The notes: a model not told the origin generated them from the sequence alone. 7,785 nucleotides of DNA from NAT127 sp041655035 (GCA_041655035.1 JBAZCN010000150.1:1-7785); one strand, 5' to 3'. Positions 1 to 6,655 are shown, counted from the stretch's first letter. A program made the numbers and translations.

Positions 1-2
1 AG

Positions 3-50
3 GACCTGATCCGCTTTGCGGCGATACCCGGCTCGTGGCGGGATTTTTGA
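3..50 (+). CDS. C-terminal tail of an unidentified upstream gene (partial)
   Basis: An open frame enters from the left edge and ends at TGA 48-50. It gives a tail reading DLIRFAAIPGSWRDF. The stop lies two bases before the ATG of the PilV-type gene, which suggests an upstream gene in the same operon. Fifteen residues are too few to identify it. By context a minor-pilin operon member (fimT/fimU, pilW, pilX or pilY1) would be expected. The SWRDF ending is loosely reminiscent of PilY1-type C termini, but that is only an impression. The call rests on frame and spacing alone. Confidence 0.35.
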   Translation, partial: DLIRFAAIPGSWRDF

Positions 51-52
51 TC

Positions 53-1063
53 ATGACCGCCACCGCAGGGCGTGCCGCGAATCACTGTGCCGGGAGTCAC
101 TGTGCCGGGAGTCACTGTGCCGGGAGTCACTGTGCCGGGAGTCACTGTGCCGGGAGTCACCTTGCCGGGCGGCCCAGCGGCCGCCACCGGGGCGTCATCC
201 TGATCGAGGCTCTGGTCGCCTTTGCGGTCCTGGCGATCGGTCTGTTGGCCCTGCTTGGTTTTCACGGACTCAGCCACAGAATCAACGCCGATGCCAAGGT
301 TCAGGCAGAGGCCGTGGCCCTGGCGGAAGGCAAGTTGCGGGAACTGGAAAGCTTCCTCACCGCCGGCGATCGCCGACTGGATATCGGTAGCAAAACAGCC
401 ATCGTCGAACGCAACCTGGTGAATTACAGCCTGTCCTGGAGGGTGGCTGAGCACCCGGCGCCGGTCCGGGCGCTCAAGGCGGAGGTCAGTGTCGCCTGGG
501 TGGATCGCGACGGCAGCCCCCGGGAAGTGCGGCTTGGCGCGGCCATCGACGCCAGAAGCCCTGGCGCCGATGTCGAAGAGCTGCTGGCGATGGTCGCCGC
601 CGGCGCCGCCTCCCGCACCGGCGGCGACTGGGTTGGCGGCTCACCCGGTGGCGACCCGGGCAACCCGGGCGCCGCGGAGCCGGCCCCGGGCCCCGGCGAT
701 GACGACGACCCGCCCGACCCGGGGCCGGCCCCGGAGGTAGCCGCCCGGGAGCTGACCATCGCCGGCCGCATCCGGGACGAAGCGGAAAACCCGGCGCCCG
801 ATATCGAAATCCGCACGGTCAGCGTCGATGCGTACCTTGCCTATCAGGCCGAATGTGACAAGCCGACCGCCCACACCTTCGACTGCAAAGTGAAGTACCC
901 GGAGCGGTCTCCCGGCTGGTCGGGGGAAATCGCCCTCACTACCAACGGAATTTTCTGTGAAACCCTCGGCGCTGAGCTGACGCTGACGTTTTTTGGCATC
1001 ACCTCGGATCAAACGGATATCACCCTGGCGGTTGCCGGCAGCGCGAACCGGTGCCGGCGGTGA
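53..1063 (+). CDS. pilV: PilV-type minor prepilin with repeat-bearing leader and extra C-terminal domain
   Basis: This is a minor type IV pilin precursor, exported through the inner membrane and built into the pilus or its tip/priming complex. The cleavage site RHRG|VILIE is followed by the hydrophobic helix ALVAFAVLAIGLLALLGF, which is typical of PilV; Glu at mature position 5 is present. I chose ATG 53 (336 aa) because it follows the upstream stop by two bases and has a GGCGGGA 9 nt upstream; GTG 35 is the alternative. The leader is then 47 residues and holds five exact CAGSH repeats. No in-frame ATG, GTG or TTG lies between 56 and the cleavage site, so the repeats must be translated. Mature residues 1 to about 140 form the pilin part. 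Residues 142-180 are a Gly/Pro/Asp linker. Residues 181-289 form an added domain with cysteines 221, 231, 255 and 287 and a GWSG motif. Mature length (289) is well above the roughly 150-190 usual for PilV. pilE follows after 43 bases. Confidence 0.85.
   Translation: MTATAGRAANHCAGSHCAGSHCAGSHCAGSHCAGSHLAGRPSGRHRGVILIEALVAFAVLAIGLLALLGFHGLSHRINADAKVQAEAVALAEGKLRELESFLTAGDRRLDIGSKTAIVERNLVNYSLSWRVAEHPAPVRALKAEVSVAWVDRDGSPREVRLGAAIDARSPGADVEELLAMVAAGAASRTGGDWVGGSPGGDPGNPGAAEPAPGPGDDDDPPDPGPAPEVAARELTIAGRIRDEAENPAPDIEIRTVSVDAYLAYQAECDKPTAHTFDCKVKYPERSPGWSGEIALTTNGIFCETLGAELTLTFFGITSDQTDITLAVAGSANRCRR
71..175 (+). repeat. 15-bp in-frame tandem repeat in the pilV leader
   Basis: Five perfect copies of TGTGCCGGGAGTCAC occupy 86-160, aligned to codons as Cys-Ala-Gly-Ser-His. 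The unit before them (71-85, CGTGCCGCGAATCAC) matches at 12 of 15 positions, and the one after (161-175) keeps the GCCGGG core. This looks like local expansion of an existing leader sequence. The unit length is a multiple of three, so copy-number change would lengthen or shorten the leader without shifting frame. The identity between copies suggests recent slippage or unequal recombination. Confidence 0.97.
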
Positions 1064-1106
1064 TGGTCTTGCGGAGGGTGCCGCCATCGCCACAAAGGAT
1101 GAATCG

Positions 1107-1508
1107 ATGCGCAGATACCCGGGCTTCAGCTTGATCGAAATGCTGGTGGTGGTGTTGATCGTGGCGATACTCGCCGCCATTGCCTACCCCGCCTATCGGG
1201 AATACATCCACAGGGCGCGCCGCGCCGATGCGCTGGATGCCATGCTCCATATCCAGAACCTGCAGGAAAAATGGCGTGCCAGTCACCCGGCCTACGGCAG
1301 TCTCGAACTGATCGGTTATCCCGGCGGCGACTCGCCGGCAGGGCACTACCGTCTGGTGACGAGCCGGGCCGGCGCCACCGGCTACAGCATCACAGCCACC
1401 GCCGTCGGCGTCCAGACAGGCGACAGCGAGTGCGCCACCATGACCCTGGTGGTCGACGCCGCCAATCCCCGCGGCCTCAAAAGTCCCGCCAAATGCTGGC
1501 ACAGGTAG
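1107..1508 (+). CDS. pilE: PilE-type minor type IV pilin
   Basis: The 133-residue precursor has a six-residue leader, MRRYPG, cleaved before FSLIEMLVVVLIVAILAAIA. Glu at mature position 5 and the YPAYREY segment after the helix are standard for the PilE/GspG-like pilin fold. Cys109 and Cys130 sit in the typical C-terminal pattern (SECATMTL ... SPAKCWHR) and probably form the D-region disulphide. Start choice: ATG 1107 has AAAGGA at 1094-1099 with 7 nt spacing, whereas the same frame upstream reads into pilV and lacks a pilin leader. In Pseudomonas-like minor pilin operons pilE is the last gene and its product acts with FimU, PilV, PilW and PilX in the pilus-priming complex. Here it directly follows pilV, with no pilW, pilX or pilY1 between. 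The next gene, yacG, is convergent, so pilE ends its transcription unit. The exact subtype name rests on overall pattern. Confidence 0.9.
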   Translation: MRRYPGFSLIEMLVVVLIVAILAAIAYPAYREYIHRARRADALDAMLHIQNLQEKWRASHPAYGSLELIGYPGGDSPAGHYRLVTSRAGATGYSITATAVGVQTGDSECATMTLVVDAANPRGLKSPAKCWHR

Positions 1509-1567
1509 TCAGGGACCGTTGATGTTCCCGCGGCCACGCACAGCCGGCTTGCGTCCGCACGAGGCAT

Positions 1568-1601
1568 CGCCGACGCTCTTCCTCCGTCGGCGCAGCCTAT
1601 G
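1568..1601 (-). repeat. REP-like hairpin unit, reverse orientation
   Basis: CGCCGACG at 1568-1575 and CGTCGGCG at 1585-1592 form a perfect 8-bp stem around a 9-nt loop. Read on the minus strand, the unit begins with the head CATAGGCTGCGC (1601 downward). This is the same head-plus-hairpin layout as the unit at 1646-1676 and those near 7.5-7.7 kb. The hairpin is visible directly; membership of one repeat family is inferred from shared architecture. Confidence 0.65.
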
Positions 1602-1645
1602 TAAGGAGCCAGTGGACGTGCGTTTCAGGAGTAACCCTGAAAGAG

Positions 1646-1676
1646 CATAGGGTGTGCTGAGCAACGAAGCGCACCG
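1646..1676 (+). repeat. REP-like hairpin unit, forward orientation
   Basis: The unit starts with CATAGGGTGTGCT and ends with AGCGCACCG. GGTGTGCT (1650-1657) pairs with AGCGCACC (1667-1674) over 8 bp with one G-U wobble and a 9-nt loop. It is identical to the unit at 7495-7525 at 27 of 31 positions without gaps. Together with the reversed unit at 1568-1601 it forms a tail-out inverted pair sharing CCTATG / CATAGG. Confidence 0.8.
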
Positions 1677-1776
1677 CAGGAAGCGCAGCTACAAAAACGT
1701 TCTTTTATATTTATCAATGGCACTACCGAAACCCCACCAGACCCAGGCCGGTCGGACACACGCCATCAAACACTGC

Positions 1777-1968
1777 TCAATGCAGATCATCCTCGCTTTC
1801 ATCCCGGGTCGGTTCCCCGGGAATACTGTGGCGTTCCATGGCCCAGTCGCCAAAATCGATCTGTTGGCAGCGCTGTGAGCAAAAGGGTCGGAACGGGAAC
1901 TGTTCGGTCCACGCCACCGGCTTTTTGCAGGTGGGGCAGTTGACGGTAAGAGGTGTGGTGTCGGTCAT
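1777..1968 (-). CDS. yacG: DNA gyrase inhibitor YacG (zinc-binding)
   Basis: This is a 63-residue protein with the zinc-ribbon pattern NCPTC (Cys11, Cys14) and FCSQRC (Cys30, Cys34), followed by QIDFGDWAMERHSIP, which is diagnostic of YacG. In characterised members the protein binds GyrB and inhibits gyrase activity. Length agrees with the roughly 65 residues of the E. coli protein, and the tail is short and acidic as usual. I chose ATG 1968, which gives the family-like start MTDTTPLTVNCPTC. An in-frame GTG at 1977 would add three residues, and neither start has a strong ribosome site. The gene lies 50 bases after coaE and is the last gene of the pilBCD-coaE-yacG run, a conserved gammaproteobacterial order. 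Its stop faces pilE convergently. Confidence 0.93.
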   Translation of the reverse strand: MTDTTPLTVNCPTCKKPVAWTEQFPFRPFCSQRCQQIDFGDWAMERHSIPGEPTRDESEDDLH

Positions 1969-2018
1969 GGTGGTCACGGGGTTGCAAGCGGAGGATGGGA
2001 TGGCCGGGCCGGGCCGGT

Positions 2019-2612
2019 TCAGGCTGCCAGTTCGAGATAGTGCCGGTGCAGTTGCGCCACCTGGGCGTCCAGGCTCTCCAGCGACCCGGAATTATCGATA
2101 ATATCGTCGGCCATGGCCAGCCGCTTGAGCCGCGACAGCTGGCTGGCCATGATGGCGTTGATCTGCTCCTCGCTGGTGCTGTCGCGGGCGCTGGCGCGGG
2201 CGATCTGGGTTGCCTCCGCTACATCCACCACCAGCACCCGGTCGACCCGCCGGTGCTGGCTGGTTTCCAGCAGCAGGGGCGACTCGAGGATGACGTAAGG
2301 GCCGCTGGCGACAGCGAGTTGGCGCTGTATCCATTCGCCGATCAATGGGTGCAACAACTGTTCCAGCCACAGCTTCGCTGCCGGGTCGGCAAAGATACGG
2401 GCGCGCAAGGCCGCCCGGTCGAGATTGCCATCGGCGAGCAGAATGTCGCCGCCAAAATGCCGCGCAATCGCGCTGAGCGCCGGCATGCCCGGTTCCACCA
2501 CTTTGCGGGAGGCGATATCGGCATTGACCACGGTGATGCCCAGATGCTGAAAGCGCTCCGCCACCACGCTCTTGCCGCAGCCGATGCCGCCGGTGAGGCC
2601 AACGATAAACAT
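2019..2612 (-). CDS. coaE: Dephospho-CoA kinase
   Basis: The product phosphorylates the 3'-hydroxyl of dephospho-CoA with ATP, the last step of coenzyme A synthesis in the cytoplasm. The 197-residue protein has the P-loop GGIGCGKS at 8-15. The substrate-site segment is VNADIASRKVVEPG at 29-42, where the usual DAD reads NAD but Asp32 is kept. LLHPLI (86-91) and ADDIIDNSG (168-176) are further family signatures. The length is slightly short of E. coli CoaE because the C-terminal tail ends at LELAA. ATG 2612 starts three bases after the pilD stop, and a GGGAG lies about 11 nt upstream inside the end of pilD, so translation is probably coupled. Linkage to pilD is conserved synteny and not evidence of a pilus role. 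Confidence 0.96.
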   Translation of the reverse strand: MFIVGLTGGIGCGKSVVAERFQHLGITVVNADIASRKVVEPGMPALSAIARHFGGDILLADGNLDRAALRARIFADPAAKLWLEQLLHPLIGEWIQRQLAVASGPYVILESPLLLETSQHRRVDRVLVVDVAEATQIARASARDSTSEEQINAIMASQLSRLKRLAMADDIIDNSGSLESLDAQVAQLHRHYLELAA

Positions 2613-2615
2613 GCT

Positions 2616-3473
2616 CTACAATACTCCCAGATAAAGATCGATGATACGCTCGCCCCAGATCAGCGCGATCCAGCCGGCAATGGCCAGGTAGGGCCCGAAG
2701 GCCATCGGCAGTTGGCGGTCGCGGCCGGCGGCGGCGATCGCGGCAATGCCGATCAGGGCGCCCACCAGCGACGACAGCAGCACCACCAGTGGCAGCTGCT
2801 GCCAGCCGAGCCAGGCGCCGAGGGCGGCGAGCAGCTTGAAATCCCCGTGGCCCATGCCCTCCTTGCCGGTGACCAGCTTGAACGCCCAGAACACGCTCCA
2901 CAGCACCAGGTAACCCGCCGCCGCGCCGATCACCGCGCTGTGCAGATCGGTGAACAGCCCCTGGCTGTTGGCCAGCAGCCCCAGCCACAGCAAGGGCAGG
3001 GTGATGATGTCCGGCAACAACTGGTGGCGAACATCGATGGCGGTGAGTGTCACCAGTGCCCAGCTCAGCACTACCGCCAGCCAGCCCTGGGGCGTTGGGC
3101 CGAAGTGGCTGACCGCCGCCACCGCCAGTACCGCCGCCGCCAGCTCCACCAATGGGTACTGCAGCGCGATCGGCGCCCCGCAATGGCGGCATTTGCCGCG
3201 CAGGGCGAGAAAGCTGATCACCGGGATATTCTCCCAGGCGCTGATCTTATGTCGGCAGTGGGGGCAATGGGAGGCCGGGAACGCCAGGTTCAGCCGCGGT
3301 GCCTCCGCCTCAGGCTCCATGCCGAGAAAATCCCGCGAATCCCGCCGCCATGCCGCCTGCAACTGCAAGGGCAGGCGGTAGATCACCACATTCAGGAAAC
3401 TGCCCACCACCAGCCCCACCAGCAGCGCTGCCAGCAAGGGAAAATACTGCCCCGAAAACGCCACCTCCACCAT
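2616..3473 (-). CDS. pilD: Prepilin leader peptidase / N-methyltransferase PilD
   Basis: PilD is an inner-membrane aspartic protease that cleaves prepilins after the leader glycine and N-methylates the new first residue. It should process PilA, PilE and PilV from this window. The 285-residue protein opens with a membrane segment (about 11-31) and the GSFLNVVIYRLP motif. A cytoplasmic domain follows with CPHC (Cys70, Cys73) and CRHC (Cys95, Cys98), the zinc tetracysteine of the bifunctional enzymes. The catalytic aspartates are Asp147 (AIDVRHQLLPD) and Asp211 (GMGHGDFK), and several further hydrophobic segments follow. Length and residue spacing match Pseudomonas PilD closely. The start ATG overlaps the pilC stop by one base (TGATG), which implies translational coupling; no separate strong ribosome site is visible. 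All key residues are present, so it should be active. Confidence 0.97.
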   Translation of the reverse strand: MVEVAFSGQYFPLLAALLVGLVVGSFLNVVIYRLPLQLQAAWRRDSRDFLGMEPEAEAPRLNLAFPASHCPHCRHKISAWENIPVISFLALRGKCRHCGAPIALQYPLVELAAAVLAVAAVSHFGPTPQGWLAVVLSWALVTLTAIDVRHQLLPDIITLPLLWLGLLANSQGLFTDLHSAVIGAAAGYLVLWSVFWAFKLVTGKEGMGHGDFKLLAALGAWLGWQQLPLVVLLSSLVGALIGIAAIAAAGRDRQLPMAFGPYLAIAGWIALIWGERIIDLYLGVL

Positions 3474-4690
3474 CAGCCGATCACCCGGCCAAGGTTGAAG
3501 ATCGGCAGGTACATGGCGATCAGCAGGCCGCCCACCAGTACGCCGAGCACCGACATGATCAACGGCTCCAACAGGGTAGTGAGGTTGTCCACCTGGTGGT
3601 CCACCGACTCCTCGTAATGGGCGGCGGCTTTTTCCATCATTTCATCGAGCGAACCCGACTCCTCACCGATGGCGGTGAGCTGCAGCAGCATGATCGGGAA
3701 CAACCCGGTGGAGCGCAATGCGGTATTCAGTTGCAGGCCGGTGGCCACCTCGTCGCGCACCTGCAACACCGCATCGCGGAACACCGCGTTGCCGGCGGCG
3801 CCGGAGACCGAGGTGAGAGAGTCGATCAGCGGCACCCCGGCGGCGAAGGTGGTGGACAGGGTGCGGGCAAAGCGCGACACCACCGCCTCGTAGAGGATAT
3901 TGCCGACGATGGGAATCTTCAGCAGCAGGCGGTCGAGCCTGTCGGCAAACCCCTGTGACCGCAGACGCGCCTCGCGCACGCTGATCGCCAGCGCCATTAT
4001 CGCGGCGACCCCCGCCAGCCACCAGCGCTGGGCGAACTCGGACAGCCGCACCACCAGCTGGGTAAAGGCGGGCAGGTCGGCGCCAAAATCCTGGTAGGTG
4101 CTGGCGAACACCGGCACCACCCTGACCAGGAGGATGCCGGTGACAATCACCCCCACTGCGATCACCGCTGTCGGGTAGGTCATCGCCTTGCGGATCTTGC
4201 GCTTCAGCGCCTCGTTCTTCTCCTTGTAGGTGGCCACCCGGTCGAGCATGGCCTCGAGCGAGCCGGACTGCTCGCCGGCCTCGATCAGGCTGCAGAACAG
4301 GTCGTCGAAATGGCGGGGGTACTTGCGCAGCGCCGGCGCAAACCCGAGCCCCGCCGACACGTCCTTGTGGATCTGACTGATCAGGGTTTTCATCTTTTCG
4401 TTCTCGATGCCTTCGGCGACGATCTCGAAGCTCTGCACCAATGGCACCCCGGCCTTCATCATCGTCGCCATCTGGCGGGTGAACAGGGCGATGTCCTGCG
4501 GCTTGATCGGTTTCGAGCGCTTGAACAATGGCCTGGGCTTCTTGCGCACCGAACTGGTGACCACACCCTGCTTGCGCAGTTGGGCCTTGATGACCGTGAC
4601 GTTGATGCCGGTGATCTCCCCCTGCACGGGTTTGCCATCCTTGTTCTTGCCCTTGTAGAGATAAATGCCGGGTTGTGACGTCGACGCCAT
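3473..4690 (-). CDS. pilC: Type IV pilus inner-membrane platform protein PilC
   Basis: PilC is the polytopic platform protein on which pilins are assembled, and it contacts the PilB ATPase on the cytoplasmic side. The 405-residue protein has a soluble N-terminal part and two GspF/T2SF repeats (about 69-192 and 272-394). Each repeat has the hallmark acidic turn, EAGEQSGSL at 137-145 and GEESGSL at 342-348. Predicted membrane segments lie near 172-195, 223-240 and 374-396. ATG 4690 is preceded by GAAGGA (4698-4703 on the complementary strand) with 7 nt spacing, a good site. The gene starts 54 bases after pilB ends and its stop overlaps the pilD start. A GspF of a type II secretion system is the main alternative, but the pilB and pilD neighbours and the basic N-terminal segment (RKKPRPLFKRSKPIKPQD) favour PilC. 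Confidence 0.97.
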   Translation of the reverse strand: MASTSQPGIYLYKGKNKDGKPVQGEITGINVTVIKAQLRKQGVVTSSVRKKPRPLFKRSKPIKPQDIALFTRQMATMMKAGVPLVQSFEIVAEGIENEKMKTLISQIHKDVSAGLGFAPALRKYPRHFDDLFCSLIEAGEQSGSLEAMLDRVATYKEKNEALKRKIRKAMTYPTAVIAVGVIVTGILLVRVVPVFASTYQDFGADLPAFTQLVVRLSEFAQRWWLAGVAAIMALAISVREARLRSQGFADRLDRLLLKIPIVGNILYEAVVSRFARTLSTTFAAGVPLIDSLTSVSGAAGNAVFRDAVLQVRDEVATGLQLNTALRSTGLFPIMLLQLTAIGEESGSLDEMMEKAAAHYEESVDHQVDNLTTLLEPLIMSVLGVLVGGLLIAMYLPIFNLGRVIG

Positions 4691-4744
4691 TGCATGGTCC
4701 TTCGGGTGGTGGTGGCTCGTTGAATGATGCTGTCGTTTATCGGC

Positions 4745-6469
4745 TTAGTCGGTTGTCACCCGGTTGGCCTCTTCCAGGCTGATGGCGCCGCTCGCCACCT
4801 TGCGCAACGCCGACTGGCGCAGGGTGCGGAAGCCCTCCTTCTTGGCCTGCTCGGCGATCTCCAGCGAATTGCCCCCCTCCATGATCAGCCGCGCAATGGT
4901 CGGGGTCACCCGCAGCACCTCGTAGATGCCGATCCGGCCTTTATAACCGTTTGTGCACTGTTTGCAACCCACCGGGTGGAACAGCTGGATATCCTCCCGG
5001 GGCACGCCGATAGTGCCGAAGCCCTCCTGGTCGAGTACCCGGTCGGGGATGCCCTCCATCGGCGTCTTGCAATGGCCACACAGCCGGCGCGCCAGCCGCT
5101 GGGCGATGATCAGGTTTACCGAGGTCGCCACGTTGAAGGCCGGCACCCCCATGTTGAGCAGCCGGGTGAGGGTTTCCGGGGCGCTGTTGGTATGCACTGT
5201 CGACAGCACCAGATGGCCGGTCTGTGCCGCCTTGATGGCGATCTCGGCGGTTTCCAGGTCGCGGATCTCGCCGACCATGATCACATCCGGGTCCTGGCGC
5301 AAAAAGGCCCGCAGCGCCTCGGCAAAGGTGAATCTGGTGCGGGTATTGATCTGCACCTGATTGATGCCTTCCATATTGATCTCCACCGGGTCTTCAGCGG
5401 TGGAGATGTTGCGCTCGGCGGTGTTGAGGATGCCGAGCCCGGTGTACAGCGACACGGTCTTGCCGGAACCGGTGGGGCCGGTCACCAGAATCATGCCCTG
5501 GGACTGGGCCAGGGTTTGCAGGTAGGCTTCTTTCTGGTCCTCCTCGTAACCCAGGGCTTCGATGCCCATGCTGGCCTGGGCGCTGTCGAGGATCCGCAAC
5601 ACGATCTTCTCACCGTAGAGGGTGGGCAGGGTGCTGACCCGGAAGTCGATGGCCTTGGTCTTGGTGATCCGCAGCTTGATGCGGCCGTCCTGGGGCACCC
5701 GGCGCTCGGAAATATCCAGCCGCGACATCACCTTGAGCCGGGCCGCCAGCCGCGGCGCCACCACCGGCGGCGGCCGGGATATTTCCTCGAGGATGCCATC
5801 GGTGCGAAAGCGCACACGGTAGTATTTTTCATAGGGCTCGAAGTGGATATCCGACGCGCCCTTCTTGATGGCCTCCAGCAGCATCTTGTTGATATAACGC
5901 ACCACTGGCGCGTCGTCGACGTCGTTTTCCGGATCGATCTCTTCTTCCTGGGGATGGCCGGCGCTCAACTCGTCGAGGTGCACGTTGCCCATGTCGCCGA
6001 GGGCGTCGTCGATGCTGCGCGCCTGCCGGCTGATATAGTGCTCGATGCCGTCGAGCAACTGGTCGTGGGCCACCAGCACCGGCTCCAGCGTCAGCCCGGA
6101 GTGGAAGCGGATCTCGGTCAGCGCGTGCTGGTTGGTGGGGTCGCTGACCCCCAGAATCAGGCGGTTGCCGCGCTTGAGCAGCGGCAAGGCCTGGTGCTTG
6201 CGGATCAACTGCTCATTGAGCACATTCCTGGGCACGGCGTCCCAGTTGTGGGCGTCGAGATCATACAGCGGCAGCCCGAACTCCCCCGAGGCCACCCGCG
6301 CCACCCGCGCCGGCGCGATCAGCTCCTGCTGCAACAGATAATCCACCACCGAGATCTGCTGGCGGGCGCAGGCCACCATCATCTCCAGCGCCACGGGCTC
6401 CTCCAGCAGACCATCGAGCACCAGCCGCTTGGGCAGGCCCCGTAGCTTGATTTGCATTGTTTGACTCAT
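4745..6469 (-). CDS. pilB: Type IV pilus assembly ATPase PilB
   Basis: PilB is the cytoplasmic hexameric ATPase that drives pilus extension through PilC. The 574-residue product has an N-terminal GspE/MshEN-type domain (about 40-150) followed by the secretion-ATPase core. The P-loop is GPTGSGKT at 331-338, the Asp box TAEDPVE at 357-363, the Walker B region DPDVIMVGEIRD at 393-404, and the His box TGHLVLSTVHTN at 417-428. A tetracysteine zinc site is formed by CGHC (464-467) and CKQC (502-505), which marks extension ATPases as opposed to the retraction ATPases PilT/PilU. The protein aligns along its whole length with Pseudomonas PilB, including the ending LEEANRVTTD. ATG 6469 gives a family-like start (MSQTMQIKLRGLPKRLV). 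TTG 6505 and ATG 6457 are in-frame alternatives, and no strong ribosome site separates them. It is the first gene of the operon and divergent from pilA. Confidence 0.97.
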   Translation of the reverse strand: MSQTMQIKLRGLPKRLVLDGLLEEPVALEMMVACARQQISVVDYLLQQELIAPARVARVASGEFGLPLYDLDAHNWDAVPRNVLNEQLIRKHQALPLLKRGNRLILGVSDPTNQHALTEIRFHSGLTLEPVLVAHDQLLDGIEHYISRQARSIDDALGDMGNVHLDELSAGHPQEEEIDPENDVDDAPVVRYINKMLLEAIKKGASDIHFEPYEKYYRVRFRTDGILEEISRPPPVVAPRLAARLKVMSRLDISERRVPQDGRIKLRITKTKAIDFRVSTLPTLYGEKIVLRILDSAQASMGIEALGYEEDQKEAYLQTLAQSQGMILVTGPTGSGKTVSLYTGLGILNTAERNISTAEDPVEINMEGINQVQINTRTRFTFAEALRAFLRQDPDVIMVGEIRDLETAEIAIKAAQTGHLVLSTVHTNSAPETLTRLLNMGVPAFNVATSVNLIIAQRLARRLCGHCKTPMEGIPDRVLDQEGFGTIGVPREDIQLFHPVGCKQCTNGYKGRIGIYEVLRVTPTIARLIMEGGNSLEIAEQAKKEGFRTLRQSALRKVASGAISLEEANRVTTD

Positions 6470-6540
6470 AGGCTGTCCGGGCTTGTGGCTGATTGGCAAC
6501 GGCAAAGGCCCGCAGGGGCCGGTTTATCCTTGCAAAACAT

Positions 6541-6549
6541 CCTATAACA
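6541..6549 (-). promoter_or_regulatory. Possible sigma-70 extended -10 element for pilB
   Basis: On the minus strand the bases read TGTTATAGG, an extended -10 (TG, one base, then TATAGG). It lies about 70 bases upstream of the pilB ATG and in an AT-rich patch. No convincing -35 hexamer sits at the usual distance; TTGCTG at 6561-6566 is only 14 bases away. I offer this as a weak candidate only. Confidence 0.25.
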
Positions 6550-6638
6550 GATTGTTGAAACAGCAACAGGAGTTTGGCCGCGGGCGCCCGGTCCTTGTCG
6601 CGATAAAGCTCCCCGGTCGATCAATGCTTCCAGTGAGG

Positions 6639-6655
6639 GTGACAAAAAATGTCAC
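6639..6655. promoter_or_regulatory. GTGACA-N5-TGTCAC dyad, candidate PilR enhancer site
   Basis: A perfect 6-bp inverted repeat, GTGACA / TGTCAC, flanks five adenines. Its centre is about 142 bases upstream of the expected pilA transcription start, within the range used by sigma-54 activators. PilR of Pseudomonas aeruginosa is known to bind TGTC-containing sites upstream of pilA, and each arm here carries TGTC. Another TGTC occurs at 6596-6599. The dyad is seen directly; assignment to PilR is inferred. Confidence 0.5.

Larger units (their letters stand above)
1509..1776. other. Intergenic region between convergent pilE and yacG
   Basis: I see no gene here. The stretch holds two REP-like hairpins in opposite orientation (1568-1601 and 1646-1676). 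Between them is a 7-bp hairpin, TTTCAGG / CCTGAAA at 1623-1629 and 1636-1642, with a 6-nt loop. None of the hairpins has a T-run after it on either strand, so no classical rho-independent terminator is evident for pilE or for the yacG end of the operon. The part from about 1690 to 1720 is AT-rich compared with its surroundings. Confidence 0.7.

Noticed and set aside
71..175. CRISPR-like array
   Set aside because: The 15-bp units are directly adjacent with no spacers and are codon-aligned inside pilV, so this is a coding tandem repeat.
2092..3192. Minus-strand open frame of 366 codons overlapping pilD and coaE in another frame
   Set aside because: The correct frames of pilD and coaE carry catalytic residues and normal lengths. 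This one is Gly/Ala/Arg-rich and matches nothing.
1953..3617. Long plus-strand open frame (554 codons) across coaE, pilD and the end of pilC
   Set aside because: It is antisense to three genes with clear motifs. Its translation is Gln/His/Arg-rich low-complexity sequence with no recognisable domain, as expected for a GC-rich shadow frame.
4724..6445. Long plus-strand open frame (573 codons) opposite pilB
   Set aside because: pilB has all ATPase motifs across its length. The antisense translation is a codon-bias shadow with no ribosome site and no known domain.
4745..6505. TTG at 6505 as the pilB start (586 aa)
   Set aside because: The extra 12 residues have no family counterpart and no ribosome site. 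ATG 6469 gives a start that matches known PilB proteins.
6507..6520. Hairpin in the pilB leader as an attenuator
   Set aside because: The stem is only 5 bp and is not followed by a convincing T-run on the minus strand. Nothing else suggests attenuation.
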